Assembly (NCBI GenBank): GCA_026003335.1
Contig: BPHB01000002.1
Span: forward strand, 744,001-808,000
Direction of reading: 5' to 3'
Length of the DNA stretch: 64,000 bases
DNA from: Chitinophagales bacterium
GTDB lineage: Bacteria; Bacteroidota; Bacteroidia; Chitinophagales; CAIOSU01
Shown here: positions 42,584 through 51,454 of the stretch, in pieces
Layout: every line of letters begins with the position of its first letter
How positions within the stretch are numbered: the first letter of the stretch is position 1
Position numbers and translations under genes: made by a program
The notes under the pieces: model-generated
Told to the model about the DNA's origin: nothing
Databases searched by the model: none
The model's input: only the letters and a program-made list of their open reading frames with translations

Positions 42584-44779
42584 ATGGGCAAGAAAAAACA
42601 GGCACGGGGCGGGGCGCCTGCGGGCGCCCCGCCCCGTGCCCTCCCCGCAGACCCGCACCTCCACCGCAGCATCATCAAAGTACAGGCGCTGGTGCTTTTC
42701 CTCTTCTCGCTGCTGCTCTATGCTAATACCCTTTGGAACACCTACGCAGTAGATGACGCCATCGTCATCACCAAAAACACCCTCACCACGCAGGGCATCC
42801 GGGGTATTCCGAAAATCATGACCACCGATGCCTTCTATGGCTTCTTTGGCGAAGGTTATAAGCTGGTGGAAGGCGGACGCTACCGCCCCCTTTCCATTGT
42901 CACCTTTGCCCTGGAATATGCCCTCTGGGGATTGAATCCTCATCTGAGTCATTTCATCAACATCCTGTTGTTTGCGCTCACGGTTGTGGTTTTGTACTTT
43001 CTGCTGATTGCCCTGCTGCAAAGCCGGTTTCAGGGTTCGCCCTGGCAATGGAATATTCCTTTTCTGGCTGCTGTTTTGTTTGCTGCCCACCCCATCCATA
43101 CCGAAGCCGTTGCCAACATCAAGGGACGGGATGAAATCATGGGTCTGCTGTTTGCCCTCCTCACATTGTATTGCGCCATCCTGTACGTCAGACGTGCACG
43201 TGTTGTCTTTCTCTGCCTTTCTCTGCTGCATTTTATACTCGCTTTGCTGTCAAAAGAAAATGCCATCACCTACCTGGCTGTAGTGCCGCTGGCTTTTTAC
43301 TTTTTCACTCGGGCTGACATAAAAAAATACCTGCTCACCGGCCTTCCCATGCTTGCACTGGCTGTTGTGTATGTTGTTCTGCGGCAGAAGTTCACCGGTT
43401 TGCAGCTGGGGCAAAGTTCACCGGAAATATTAAACAATCCCTTTGTGTACTCCACAACAGCCGAGCGTTACGCCACGATATCCTACACGCTGGGAGAATA
43501 TATCCGGCTGCTGCTTTTTCCGCATCCCCTCACGCATGATTACTATTTCAACCAGGTGCCGGTGCGCTCGCCCTGGTCAAAGGACTTTATCACCTGGAGC
43601 AGCTGGAAAGCCCTTCTGCCGCTTATTGTCAACGGAGCCATCATCGCTTATGCGCTCATCAGGCTTCCAAAAAAAGATATCGTTTCGTTCGCCATTCTGT
43701 ATTACTACATCACGCTGTCCATCGTATCCAACATTGTGTTCACCGTGGGTATAGCCATGAATGAGCGTTTTTTGTATATGCCCTCGGTGGGGTTTTGTCT
43801 CCTGCTTGCCGTGCTGCTGGTGCGGCTCACCCACCGCATACAATCCGGCATTGCTTCGCATCAGGAGATACTGCATCCGAAGCTGCTCAGCCTGCTGACA
43901 GGTATTATCCTGCTGGGCTACAGTGTCAAAACGTTCACCCGTAATTTTGACTGGAAAGATGACTTTACCCTGTTCAAAAAAGATGTGCAGCATTCGCCCA
44001 ACAGCGCCAAAGTGCATAATGCCCTCGGAGGAGAGTACCTCACTCAGTCTGAAAAACCCGGCCTTGACCCTAAGACCAAACAGGAGTATATCCGGCAGGC
44101 CGAGAAAGTGCTTGCCCGCGCTCTGGAGATATATCCCGACTATCTGAATGCCCTGCTGCTGATGGGCAACGCAAAATATAAACTCCACGACTCGCTGCCG
44201 GAAGCACGGTATTATTATGAGCGCACCCTGAAGATGAAACCCAATTATTTTGAAGGTAACTTCAATATGGGCTGTATCCTTCTGGAAAAGAATTATAACA
44301 AGGAAGCCATTCCGTATTTTCAAAAGGCCATACGCGAAAAACCCGAGAAGTTTGAGCCTTACTACAACCTGGCAGAAGCCTACTTTAAGGCGGAAATGCC
44401 GGATTCTGCCATTGAGGCATTCAAAAAAGTAATTACCCTGGTGCCCGATCAAAAACGCAAAGCCCTGGCTTATTACAAAATCGGACTGAGCTATGGGAAA
44501 ATGAAAAACGACCTGGGTAATGCAATAAAGTATCTCAGCGAAGCCACACGTTTGGATTCTACCAACGTGGTTTTCTTTGAAGACCTGGGTGTGGCTTATG
44601 GGTTAAAACAAGATTATCCGAATGCTATCCGGGCCTTTGAAAGGACCGTTCAGCTTGATCCTAAAAATCCGAAAGGCTATGCCAACCTCGGCATTACCTA
44701 TCGGCAAATGCAACAGGAAGAAAAAGCCCAGGAATACTTCCGGAAAGCCAAAGAACTGAATCCGGCTCTTAATTTTTAG
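42584..44779 (+). CDS. TMTC-like polytopic membrane protein with C-terminal TPR repeats
   Basis: The 731-residue protein has about ten N-terminal membrane segments and a C-terminal block of tetratricopeptide repeats (about 480-725, units such as FEGNFNMGCILLEKNYNKEA and PYYNLAEAYFKAEMPDSAIE). The N-terminal signature NTYAVDDAIVITKN and HPIHTEAVANIKGRDEIMG match the TMTC/DUF1736 family, GT-C-type enzymes that in eukaryotes O-mannosylate cadherins. Bacterial members may glycosylate surface proteins; substrate unknown. ATG 42584 follows a TTG at 42575. The first 20 codons contain a perfect 18-bp GC inverted repeat, and no other start lies downstream before the first membrane segment. Confidence 0.85.
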   Translation: MGKKKQARGGAPAGAPPRALPADPHLHRSIIKVQALVLFLFSLLLYANTLWNTYAVDDAIVITKNTLTTQGIRGIPKIMTTDAFYGFFGEGYKLVEGGRYRPLSIVTFALEYALWGLNPHLSHFINILLFALTVVVLYFLLIALLQSRFQGSPWQWNIPFLAAVLFAAHPIHTEAVANIKGRDEIMGLLFALLTLYCAILYVRRARVVFLCLSLLHFILALLSKENAITYLAVVPLAFYFFTRADIKKYLLTGLPMLALAVVYVVLRQKFTGLQLGQSSPEILNNPFVYSTTAERYATISYTLGEYIRLLLFPHPLTHDYYFNQVPVRSPWSKDFITWSSWKALLPLIVNGAIIAYALIRLPKKDIVSFAILYYYITLSIVSNIVFTVGIAMNERFLYMPSVGFCLLLAVLLVRLTHRIQSGIASHQEILHPKLLSLLTGIILLGYSVKTFTRNFDWKDDFTLFKKDVQHSPNSAKVHNALGGEYLTQSEKPGLDPKTKQEYIRQAEKVLARALEIYPDYLNALLLMGNAKYKLHDSLPEARYYYERTLKMKPNYFEGNFNMGCILLEKNYNKEAIPYFQKAIREKPEKFEPYYNLAEAYFKAEMPDSAIEAFKKVITLVPDQKRKALAYYKIGLSYGKMKNDLGNAIKYLSEATRLDSTNVVFFEDLGVAYGLKQDYPNAIRAFERTVQLDPKNPKGYANLGITYRQMQQEEKAQEYFRKAKELNPALNF
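42601..42640 (+). repeat. Perfect 18-bp GC-rich inverted repeat over the start of the TMTC-like gene
   Basis: GGCACGGGGCGGGGCGCC (42601-42618) and its exact reverse complement (42623-42640) flank the loop TGCG. The stem is almost pure GC in an otherwise moderate-GC region. It encodes codons 7-19 (ARGGAPAGAPPRA) of the TMTC-like protein. It is not followed by a T run. Confidence 0.95.
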
Positions 44780-44840
44780 CTCAATATGTCGCAGCTTATG
44801 CACTGTGTATAATTCGTACAAGGTCTGCGCGTCCTCCCCG

Positions 44841-44848
44841 TAACTTTG
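44841..44848 (+). promoter_or_regulatory. Bacteroidota -7 promoter box (TAACTTTG)
   Basis: TAACTTTG is a perfect TAnnTTTG element 14 bases before the ATG of the GH3/beta-lactamase gene, implying a very short leader. No strong -33 element was found. Confidence 0.45.
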
Positions 44849-44862
44849 TAAGATAATCAATT

Positions 44863-47811
44863 ATGCATTTAAGGCTAATTATTCTCATGTGGTGTGCAGC
44901 TTTCAGCGCATTTTCACAGGACATTATCCAGATGTCCATGGAGCGCATGAAATATGTTAAGGCACGGGAGCATTGGGTAGATTCGGTGTTCAATCAGCTG
45001 AATGACAGGCAACGTATTGCCCAGCTGTTTATGGCTGCGGCCTATTCAAACCGTGATGACGCGCACGTCAACGAAATTATACGACTGATAAGTGAGTATG
45101 AAATTGGAGGGCTTATCTTTTTTCAGGGCACTCCTTACCGGCAGGCGCAGCTCACGAACGATTACCAGGCTATTTCCCGTGTGCCTCTGCTTATCGCCAT
45201 GGATGCCGAGTGGGGGCTGGGAATGCGTCTGGACAGCACCTTATCCTTTCCGCGCCAGCTTACCCTGGGGGCTATTGCAGATGTACGCCTGATAGAAGAG
45301 ATGGGCAAAGAAATAGCCCGCCAATGCAGACGTATGGGCATACACATCAACTTTGCCCCTGTTGCGGATATCAACAGCAATCCCAACAACCCGGTGATTC
45401 ATGACCGCTCTTTCGGTGAGGATAAGCTTAACGTGTCGCTGAAAGCGCTGGCTTATATGGAGGGGCTGCAGAGCAACGGGGTAATGGCCTGTGCCAAGCA
45501 TTTTCCCGGACACGGAGACACAGACTCTGACTCACACCTTACCTTGCCTGTTATCCGACATGACAAAAGCCGGTTGGATAATCTGGAGCTGTATCCCTTC
45601 AAGGTGCTTATCAATAACGGAGTACAAAGCGTCATGGTTGCGCATGTGCATATTCCTGCTCTGGACAGTACCCCCAATCTGGCTGCTTCTCTTTCTCCCC
45701 GTATAACCACCACCCTGTTAAAAACAGAACTGGGATTTACGGGACTGGTTTTCTCAGATGCCCTGAACATGAAAGGTGTCAGCAATTACTATAAGCCCGG
45801 AGAGGTTGATCTGATGGCCTTTCTTGCCGGAAGTGATGTGATGCTGTTTTCTGAAGATATCCCCCGCGCCCTTACCTTGTTTACGGAAGCCCTGGAGAAA
45901 GGCACCATCCATCGTGAAGACCTTTACAGCCGCGTTAAAAAAATCCTTAATGCAAAATATGATGCCGGATTACACCATCTGAAACCAATTGCATTGCAAG
46001 GGCTTAGTGCAGACCTGAACACGCCAGCCGCGCAGTGGCTGCGGCAGCGTCTATATGAAGAGGCATTAACCTTAGTAGCAAATGAAGGGCAGCTTATCCC
46101 TTTTCAACGCCTGGAAGATAAGTCATTTGCTGCCGTAGCCGTGGGTGTTACCGGGCAAACCCCTTTTCAGGAAATGCTGAGTAAATACACCCCTGTAGAT
46201 TTGTATCAGGTAAAAAAAGACGATGCTGCAGCCCTCAACCAACTAAAAACCAAACTGGCGACCTATGATGTGGTGTTTATCAGTTTTCATGACATGAGCC
46301 GTCAGCCGGGGCGCAATTTCGGGCTCACGGACGCCTCCCTGCAGTTTGCCAGGGAGCTATCCCGAAAAACCCGTGTGGTGGCAGTTATATTCGGCAGCCC
46401 GTACAGTCTGAAATTTTTCCATGATTTTAAATGGGTCCTTCAGGCATACGAAGAGCAACCGGCAGCACAGCGGGTGGCAGCCCAACTGCTCTTTGGCGGT
46501 ATAGCAGCACGGGGGAAACTTCCGGTTACTGCCTCTGAAAAATACCCTCTGGGCACGGGTTTATCTACCCCTCTCCCATCTCGGTTGAAATATACCTATC
46601 CGGAGGAGGTTGGAATAGCAAGCGCTTATCTTAGTGCAGTGGATGAAATCGCCCGCGATGCCATCCGGGACAAGGCTACTCCAGGCTGTCAGATTTTGAT
46701 AGCAAAAGACGGTAAGGTTATTTATGAAAAATCTTTTGGTTACTATACCTACGACAGCCTCACTCCGGTGCAAAACACAAGCATCTATGATCTGGCATCG
46801 CTTACAAAGATTCTTGCCACCACGCTGGCGCTGATGAAGCTGATGGATGAGCGAAAATTTCAACTCAACCGGACGTTTGCCGATTATCTTCCCGAAACAG
46901 AAAAAAGCCTGTTGAAAGACGTGGTGATGAAAGATGTATTGCTGCATCAGGCGGGTTTCAAAAGCTGGATACCCTTTTATGAAGCCACCCTTGCCGATAG
47001 CATATACAAAACACTCTACCGTCCCGTACGGGAAGAGCCTTACACGATTGAAGTAGCTGAAAGTCTGTTCCTGAGAAAGGATTATGCGGACAGCATTTAC
47101 AAGCAGATATTAACCGCTCCATTGAATCCCAAAAAGGAATATCTGTATAGCGACCTTGGGTTTTATTTGCTTAAGCTGGTCATTGAGCGGTTGAGCGGAG
47201 AGCCTCTGGATGCATATGTAAGTCGCACCTTTTACTCTCCTTTAGGGCTTTCCACCATGACGTTTCGGCCCTTGCAAAAATTTGAGGTCAGCCGGATAAT
47301 ACCCACCGAACAGGATCGTGTGTTCCGCAAGCAATTGCTTCAAGGGTATGTCCATGATCCGGGCGCAGCTATGCTGGGAGGAGTGAGCGGACATGCCGGA
47401 TTGTTTTCCAGCGCTCATGACATTGCTGTGCTCATGCAGATGTTGCTGAATAAAGGCGAATATGGCGGTGAGCGCTATCTGAATCCAACTACTGTGGCTT
47501 TATTTACACGCAGACAAGAAGAAAAAAACAGACGGGGATTAGGCTTTGACAAACCCGAAATTGACATCTACAAACCCAAGCCCACAGCCGAGGATGCTTC
47601 ACCCCGCACTTTCGGGCACTCGGGCTTCACAGGCACGTGTGTGTGGGTTGACCCTGACTATAATCTGATTTATATCTTCCTCTCCAACCGCGTCCACCCC
47701 GGTGCTGACAATAATAAGCTCATTAAAAACAACATCCGCACACGTATTCATCAGGCTATATACGATGCCATTAAAAAAAGCAATAATGGCATTCTTACCC
47801 AAAGCAACTAA
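44863..47811 (+). CDS. Glycoside hydrolase family 3 / beta-lactamase-family fusion protein
   Basis: The 982-residue exported protein (signal MHLRLIILMWCAAFSAFSQ) joins a GH3 N-acetylglucosaminidase-like domain (about 35-360; KHFPGHGDTDSDSH near residue 212 with the NagZ-type Asp-His dyad, and the Asp nucleophile in FSDALNMKG near 298), a GH3 C-terminal domain (about 390-570), and a class C beta-lactamase/esterase-like domain (about 595-970; Ser in SLTK near 645, YSD near 761, HSGFTG near 919). NagZ-type GH3 enzymes release GlcNAc from cell-wall muropeptides; the second domain may act as a peptidase or esterase. The combination suggests cell-wall turnover or recycling. Such fusions are known in Bacteroidota. 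Confidence 0.92.
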   Translation: MHLRLIILMWCAAFSAFSQDIIQMSMERMKYVKAREHWVDSVFNQLNDRQRIAQLFMAAAYSNRDDAHVNEIIRLISEYEIGGLIFFQGTPYRQAQLTNDYQAISRVPLLIAMDAEWGLGMRLDSTLSFPRQLTLGAIADVRLIEEMGKEIARQCRRMGIHINFAPVADINSNPNNPVIHDRSFGEDKLNVSLKALAYMEGLQSNGVMACAKHFPGHGDTDSDSHLTLPVIRHDKSRLDNLELYPFKVLINNGVQSVMVAHVHIPALDSTPNLAASLSPRITTTLLKTELGFTGLVFSDALNMKGVSNYYKPGEVDLMAFLAGSDVMLFSEDIPRALTLFTEALEKGTIHREDLYSRVKKILNAKYDAGLHHLKPIALQGLSADLNTPAAQWLRQRLYEEALTLVANEGQLIPFQRLEDKSFAAVAVGVTGQTPFQEMLSKYTPVDLYQVKKDDAAALNQLKTKLATYDVVFISFHDMSRQPGRNFGLTDASLQFARELSRKTRVVAVIFGSPYSLKFFHDFKWVLQAYEEQPAAQRVAAQLLFGGIAARGKLPVTASEKYPLGTGLSTPLPSRLKYTYPEEVGIASAYLSAVDEIARDAIRDKATPGCQILIAKDGKVIYEKSFGYYTYDSLTPVQNTSIYDLASLTKILATTLALMKLMDERKFQLNRTFADYLPETEKSLLKDVVMKDVLLHQAGFKSWIPFYEATLADSIYKTLYRPVREEPYTIEVAESLFLRKDYADSIYKQILTAPLNPKKEYLYSDLGFYLLKLVIERLSGEPLDAYVSRTFYSPLGLSTMTFRPLQKFEVSRIIPTEQDRVFRKQLLQGYVHDPGAAMLGGVSGHAGLFSSAHDIAVLMQMLLNKGEYGGERYLNPTTVALFTRRQEEKNRRGLGFDKPEIDIYKPKPTAEDASPRTFGHSGFTGTCVWVDPDYNLIYIFLSNRVHPGADNNKLIKNNIRTRIHQAIYDAIKKSNNGILTQSN

Positions 47812-48515
47812 TGCTTTGCTTCAGAACGCTTCCGTTTCTTTTTGCGAATAGCTTCTCGGACAATTTTAAACACCTCATTGCTATAGAATCTGAACCTTCC
47901 GATCAGAATCGGTGCATTGTAAGCGGCCTGTAACTCCGCATTCTGATTAAAAATGTATCGATATCCCAGGCCAGCACCCAGCCCTGCCCAGCGGCAGAAA
48001 CGAAAGGAGGCTACAGGACTGAATTCCGTCAGCACAATAATATCACCTTGTTTACCCAGAAAAGCATTTTGCTGCTGCCTGTAAAAGCGGGTATAGCCGT
48101 ACCCTATCCCAAGATGCCAGGGAAAAGATATCTCCCAACGGACACGCTTCAGAATAATAAATTCAACAAAGGCAGTGCCATAGTAGAAGGTGCTTTTTTC
48201 CATCAGGGTATCTTCCGGAAACATCGGAGTCACCCTATCGGTAAGCACCAGGGGGGTGTTATTGAAGTAGAAGCCTGCCCCCACGCGCCAGCGCTGCGCA
48301 AATTGGGCTCCGATTTTTACTCCAAAGAAGTTAGTAGAAACGCCTTTTAACAGGCTAAAGCGGCTGTCAAAACTCAATACGGGTCGGGCTTTGGTTGTTG
48401 TGTCTGCCTGTTTCCATGCGTTTTTATTATAGCCCTCTTTTTGCTGTGCCAGAACAGGCAAGACAAAAATGCACAGGATTGCTGTAAGCAAATAATACCT
48501 GAACACAAATAGCAA
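47808..48515 (-). CDS. Outer-membrane beta-barrel-like exported protein
   Basis: The product of about 235 residues starts with a signal peptide (FRYYLLTAILCIFVLPVLAQ) and has alternating hydrophobic strand patterns (GAGFYFNNTPLVLTDR, WRVGAGFYF, HLGIGYGYTRFYRQ, RWAGLGAGLGYRYIF) typical of small barrels, then a basic tail (RKKKRKR). The predicted start is a TTG at 48515; a GTG at 48506 would give a cleaner signal peptide and is an equal candidate. Its stop overlaps that of the convergent GH3 gene (CTAA at 47808-47811). Function unknown. Confidence 0.72.
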   Translation of the reverse strand: MLFVFRYYLLTAILCIFVLPVLAQQKEGYNKNAWKQADTTTKARPVLSFDSRFSLLKGVSTNFFGVKIGAQFAQRWRVGAGFYFNNTPLVLTDRVTPMFPEDTLMEKSTFYYGTAFVEFIILKRVRWEISFPWHLGIGYGYTRFYRQQQNAFLGKQGDIIVLTEFSPVASFRFCRWAGLGAGLGYRYIFNQNAELQAAYNAPILIGRFRFYSNEVFKIVREAIRKKKRKRSEAKH

Positions 48516-48644
48516 ATTACAGCATAAAAAAGGAGTAAACCTAAGGCGCGGGCACAGAAAAACGTAACCGGCAGAGGCAACAGGTTTATTATTCCCTATC
48601 CTTTAAACGAACTAATTTCAAATGATTCTGTTAAAAAGAGCATC

Positions 48645-49793
48645 ATGAAAATCGGAATTGTTTGCTACCCTACTTACGGAGGCAGCGGGGTTGTGGCCAC
48701 AGAACTGGGACTCGGGCTGGCGGACAGGGGCCACGATGTACATTTTATCGCCTATCAGCAACCCGTAAGGCTGGATACGTTTCATTCCAACATTTACTTT
48801 CATGAAGTCCGGATTGAGGCCTCCTACCCGCTGTTTGAATATCCTCCTTATGAGACCGTGCTTGCCAGCAACCTGGTGCATGTTATTCGGTATGAGAAGC
48901 TGGACCTTTTGCATGTGCATTATGCCATTCCGCATGCATCAGCAGCCTACATAGCCAAGCAAATTCTCCGCGAAGAGGGTATTGTGGTGCCGGTGATTAC
49001 CACGCTGCACGGAACCGATATAACGTTGGTAGGGAAAGACGCCACCTTTGCACCGGTAGTGGCGTTTTCCATCAATCATTCTGATGGCATTACCGCAGTT
49101 TCCGAAAATCTGAAAGCTGAAACTTACCGCCATTTTTCCATCAGAAAGGAAATAGAGGTCATTCCCAACTTCATTGACTTTTCCCGTTTCAGCAAAAGCA
49201 ATAAAGACCATTTCAAAAAAGCTATTGCTCCTAACGGAGAAAAAATACTTATCCATGTTTCCAATTTTCGCAAAGTCAAACGGGTGGAAGATGTGATTCT
49301 GGTGTTCCAGAAAGTGAATGCGGTAATACCATGCAAGTTGCTGATGGTTGGGGACGGGCCGGAACGCCCACGCATTGAAGAAATGTGCCGCTCCCTCAAG
49401 GTTTGTGAAGACGTAAGATTTTTAGGAAAGCAAGACCCCGTTGAAGAACTGCTGGCAATAGCAGACCTATTCATTCTGCCTTCTGAAAGTGAAAGCTTCG
49501 GTCTTGCTGCTCTGGAAGCCATGGCCTGCCAGGTTCCGATTATCTCATCAAATGCAGGCGGCATTCCGGAAATCAATATCCACGGGAAGACCGGTTTTCT
49601 GAGTAAAATCGGAGATGTGGATGATATGGCACGCAATACCATCAGGCTGCTGCAGGACGAAAACATGCTTCAACGCTTTCGCACACAGGCCTATACACAT
49701 GCCCGGCAATATGACATCAATAATATTCTTCCCCGTTATGAAAATTTTTATTCCCGTGTGATTGCAGGTGTTTCAGTTGAACAGGACAAATAA
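48645..49793 (+). CDS. bshA: N-acetyl-alpha-D-glucosaminyl L-malate synthase BshA
   Basis: The 382-residue glycosyltransferase (GT4, GT-B fold) matches BshA, which makes GlcNAc-malate, the first step of bacillithiol synthesis. Family features are IGIVCYPTYGGSGVVATELG, HVHYAIPHASAAYIA, TTLHGTDITLVG, IPNFIDFSRF, HVSNFRKVKRVEDV, VGDGPERP and the E-x7-E motif in PSESESFGLAALEAMAC. Bacillithiol replaces glutathione in many Firmicutes and Bacteroidota. The gene stands alone ahead of the two tandem membrane genes. Confidence 0.95.
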   Translation: MKIGIVCYPTYGGSGVVATELGLGLADRGHDVHFIAYQQPVRLDTFHSNIYFHEVRIEASYPLFEYPPYETVLASNLVHVIRYEKLDLLHVHYAIPHASAAYIAKQILREEGIVVPVITTLHGTDITLVGKDATFAPVVAFSINHSDGITAVSENLKAETYRHFSIRKEIEVIPNFIDFSRFSKSNKDHFKKAIAPNGEKILIHVSNFRKVKRVEDVILVFQKVNAVIPCKLLMVGDGPERPRIEEMCRSLKVCEDVRFLGKQDPVEELLAIADLFILPSESESFGLAALEAMACQVPIISSNAGGIPEINIHGKTGFLSKIGDVDDMARNTIRLLQDENMLQRFRTQAYTHARQYDINNILPRYENFYSRVIAGVSVEQDK

Positions 49794-49809
49794 TTTTCCG
49801 TTCTTGCCG

Positions 49810-49843
49810 CTGTAAACCTGTTTCTGCTGTAAATCTGTTTCTG
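49810..49843 (+). repeat. Tandem 17-bp repeat before the first membrane paralogue
   Basis: CTGTAAACCTGTTTCTG (49810-49826) is followed immediately by CTGTAAATCTGTTTCTG (49827-49843), ending at the ATG of the first paralogue. One base differs. It might affect translation initiation or be a remnant of local duplication. Confidence 0.7.
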
Positions 49844-51373
49844 ATGTCAAAAAAAACCGAAAGCCTGATTTTGTTTTCGGTAGTTGCGTTTTTGCTTGCT
49901 ATGGGCACCTGGAATTTCTTTTATGCCGAACAGGTAGATCTCTTTGATGGATATGGACCGGATGGATTGATGTATGGGGGGCGCTATTTCATCAATCTGG
50001 AAAAGCGCCTGCTTGAGGGTGATGGTCCGGAAGCGATGTATGGGCGCTGTTTACCGATGTTGCTGGTGAGAACCGGTATGCGCCTGGCGGGGTTGCCGGT
50101 TGAGCCGGATAAAACCTATGCACTCGGTTATGGAAATTTTTCGTCTGGCAATGTCGTGCTGGCTTACGAGATATATAACTTTATTATCTACCTCCTCATC
50201 GTGGCAGCGCTTGTTTTCCTTTGCCATTCCCTTGCGTGTTCGCCCCTCCAAACAGCTGCCTGCCTCATCCTCGTGCTGGTGAATTTTGCTAACCTGAAAC
50301 GTTTCTTCCTCGAGCCCGTCTCCCTGGACCCCTCCATCCTGCTCCATGCTATTCTGCTGCTTGCCTTCTACCTGCGCAAAAACATGCTGCTCCTGGCCCT
50401 CACGGCCATTGCCGGCTTTGCCATCAACGAATTCAACGCCTATGCCGGCCTGCTGCTGTGTGCCTTCCCCTTTAAGCCTCTCCCCACCAACTCCTCTTCC
50501 CCCTCTCTGAAATCTTTCCTGTCTGCCTCCGCTGCCGGTATCATCGCTGCCATTGCTGTCTATACCTACTTTTTGCCCCTTTGCCCCGATCCCCTGGAAA
50601 GTCCGCCTATCCGCTATCTGTTCCCTCTCAGCGTAGCTCTGCTGGCTGCCTTTGTCTTTCTGGCTATGTTCTTCCTGTTGCGCGACCTTGACCTCTCGTC
50701 CCTTCTCAACCCGGCTTCGTTGTCCACCCTCCAATGGCGTGTTTTACTCCCGGTGCTTCTCATCTTTGTCGCTTATCGTGTATTTGGTTATCTCATGGCG
50801 CAGGAAGAAAGAATCGTTTGCCAGAGCAATGGTCCCATCAATCACCTTATCACCGGCATCGTCTATGGCGCTGCCAGACCTCTGGGGCATGTAGTCGCCT
50901 TTACAATGTATTTCGGCTCCAGCCTTTTGCTAACTGCCCTCTTCTATCGTTCCTTTGCACGACAGGTTCTTTCTTTAGGCATACCCGTATTCATTTTGGT
51001 ACTTATCGGTTTACTTCTCTTCCTCAACACCAACTCCCGGCAATTAATATACTATAGCGTATTGCTGCCAGCCGTACTCTGTCCGTTGATCAACTTTAAA
51101 CCCTGGCAGGTGGTGGCTTTGTTCTTCATCAATCTTGGATTGTCCAAATTCTGGGTCAAAATCAACCCCCTTGGAACAGACCTTTTTCTGGAGGCTGTAA
51201 AACAAGGAAACCGTGTGGCCCTCACTTCTCCACCTCTTCAGAAGTATTATGTAAACTTTGGCGTATGGATCAGTGATGAGAATTATTTCTTCTGGCTGGG
51301 AATTAGTAGTGTTATCCTTATTCTGCTGGCAGCTCTTTTTAAACTTCATGGTGCACCGATTACAGCAAAATAG
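49844..51373 (+). CDS. Polytopic membrane protein, tandem paralogue 1
   Basis: The 509-residue protein has about ten membrane segments (first at FSVVAFLLAMGTWNFFY, many Leu-rich ones later). The outer loop after segment 1 holds [19 protein letters not shown], an acidic-loop arrangement seen in GT-C glycosyltransferases. The family is otherwise unrecognised. The DNA is pyrimidine-rich on the coding strand, which keeps a long antisense frame open. A second gene of the same family follows after 81 bases. A GT-C enzyme is an inference only, since no signature beyond the loop was found. Confidence 0.75.
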   Translation: MSKKTESLILFSVVAFLLAMGTWNFFYAEQVDLFDGYGPDGLMYGGRYFINLEKRLLEGDGPEAMYGRCLPMLLVRTGMRLAGLPVEPDKTYALGYGNFSSGNVVLAYEIYNFIIYLLIVAALVFLCHSLACSPLQTAACLILVLVNFANLKRFFLEPVSLDPSILLHAILLLAFYLRKNMLLLALTAIAGFAINEFNAYAGLLLCAFPFKPLPTNSSSPSLKSFLSASAAGIIAAIAVYTYFLPLCPDPLESPPIRYLFPLSVALLAAFVFLAMFFLLRDLDLSSLLNPASLSTLQWRVLLPVLLIFVAYRVFGYLMAQEERIVCQSNGPINHLITGIVYGAARPLGHVVAFTMYFGSSLLLTALFYRSFARQVLSLGIPVFILVLIGLLLFLNTNSRQLIYYSVLLPAVLCPLINFKPWQVVALFFINLGLSKFWVKINPLGTDLFLEAVKQGNRVALTSPPLQKYYVNFGVWISDENYFFWLGISSVILILLAALFKLHGAPITAK

Positions 51374-51454
51374 TTTCTGCATCTACATTTTTATTATACA
51401 TTCTTGATGTTCTTTCACCCCAGATGTAATTTGTATTTTTTGTCTGAATCATGA

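Noticed and set aside
43577-44452. Antisense frame of 291 codons inside the TMTC-like gene
   Set aside because: The sense frame has clear membrane segments and TPR repeats; the antisense product shows no domain.
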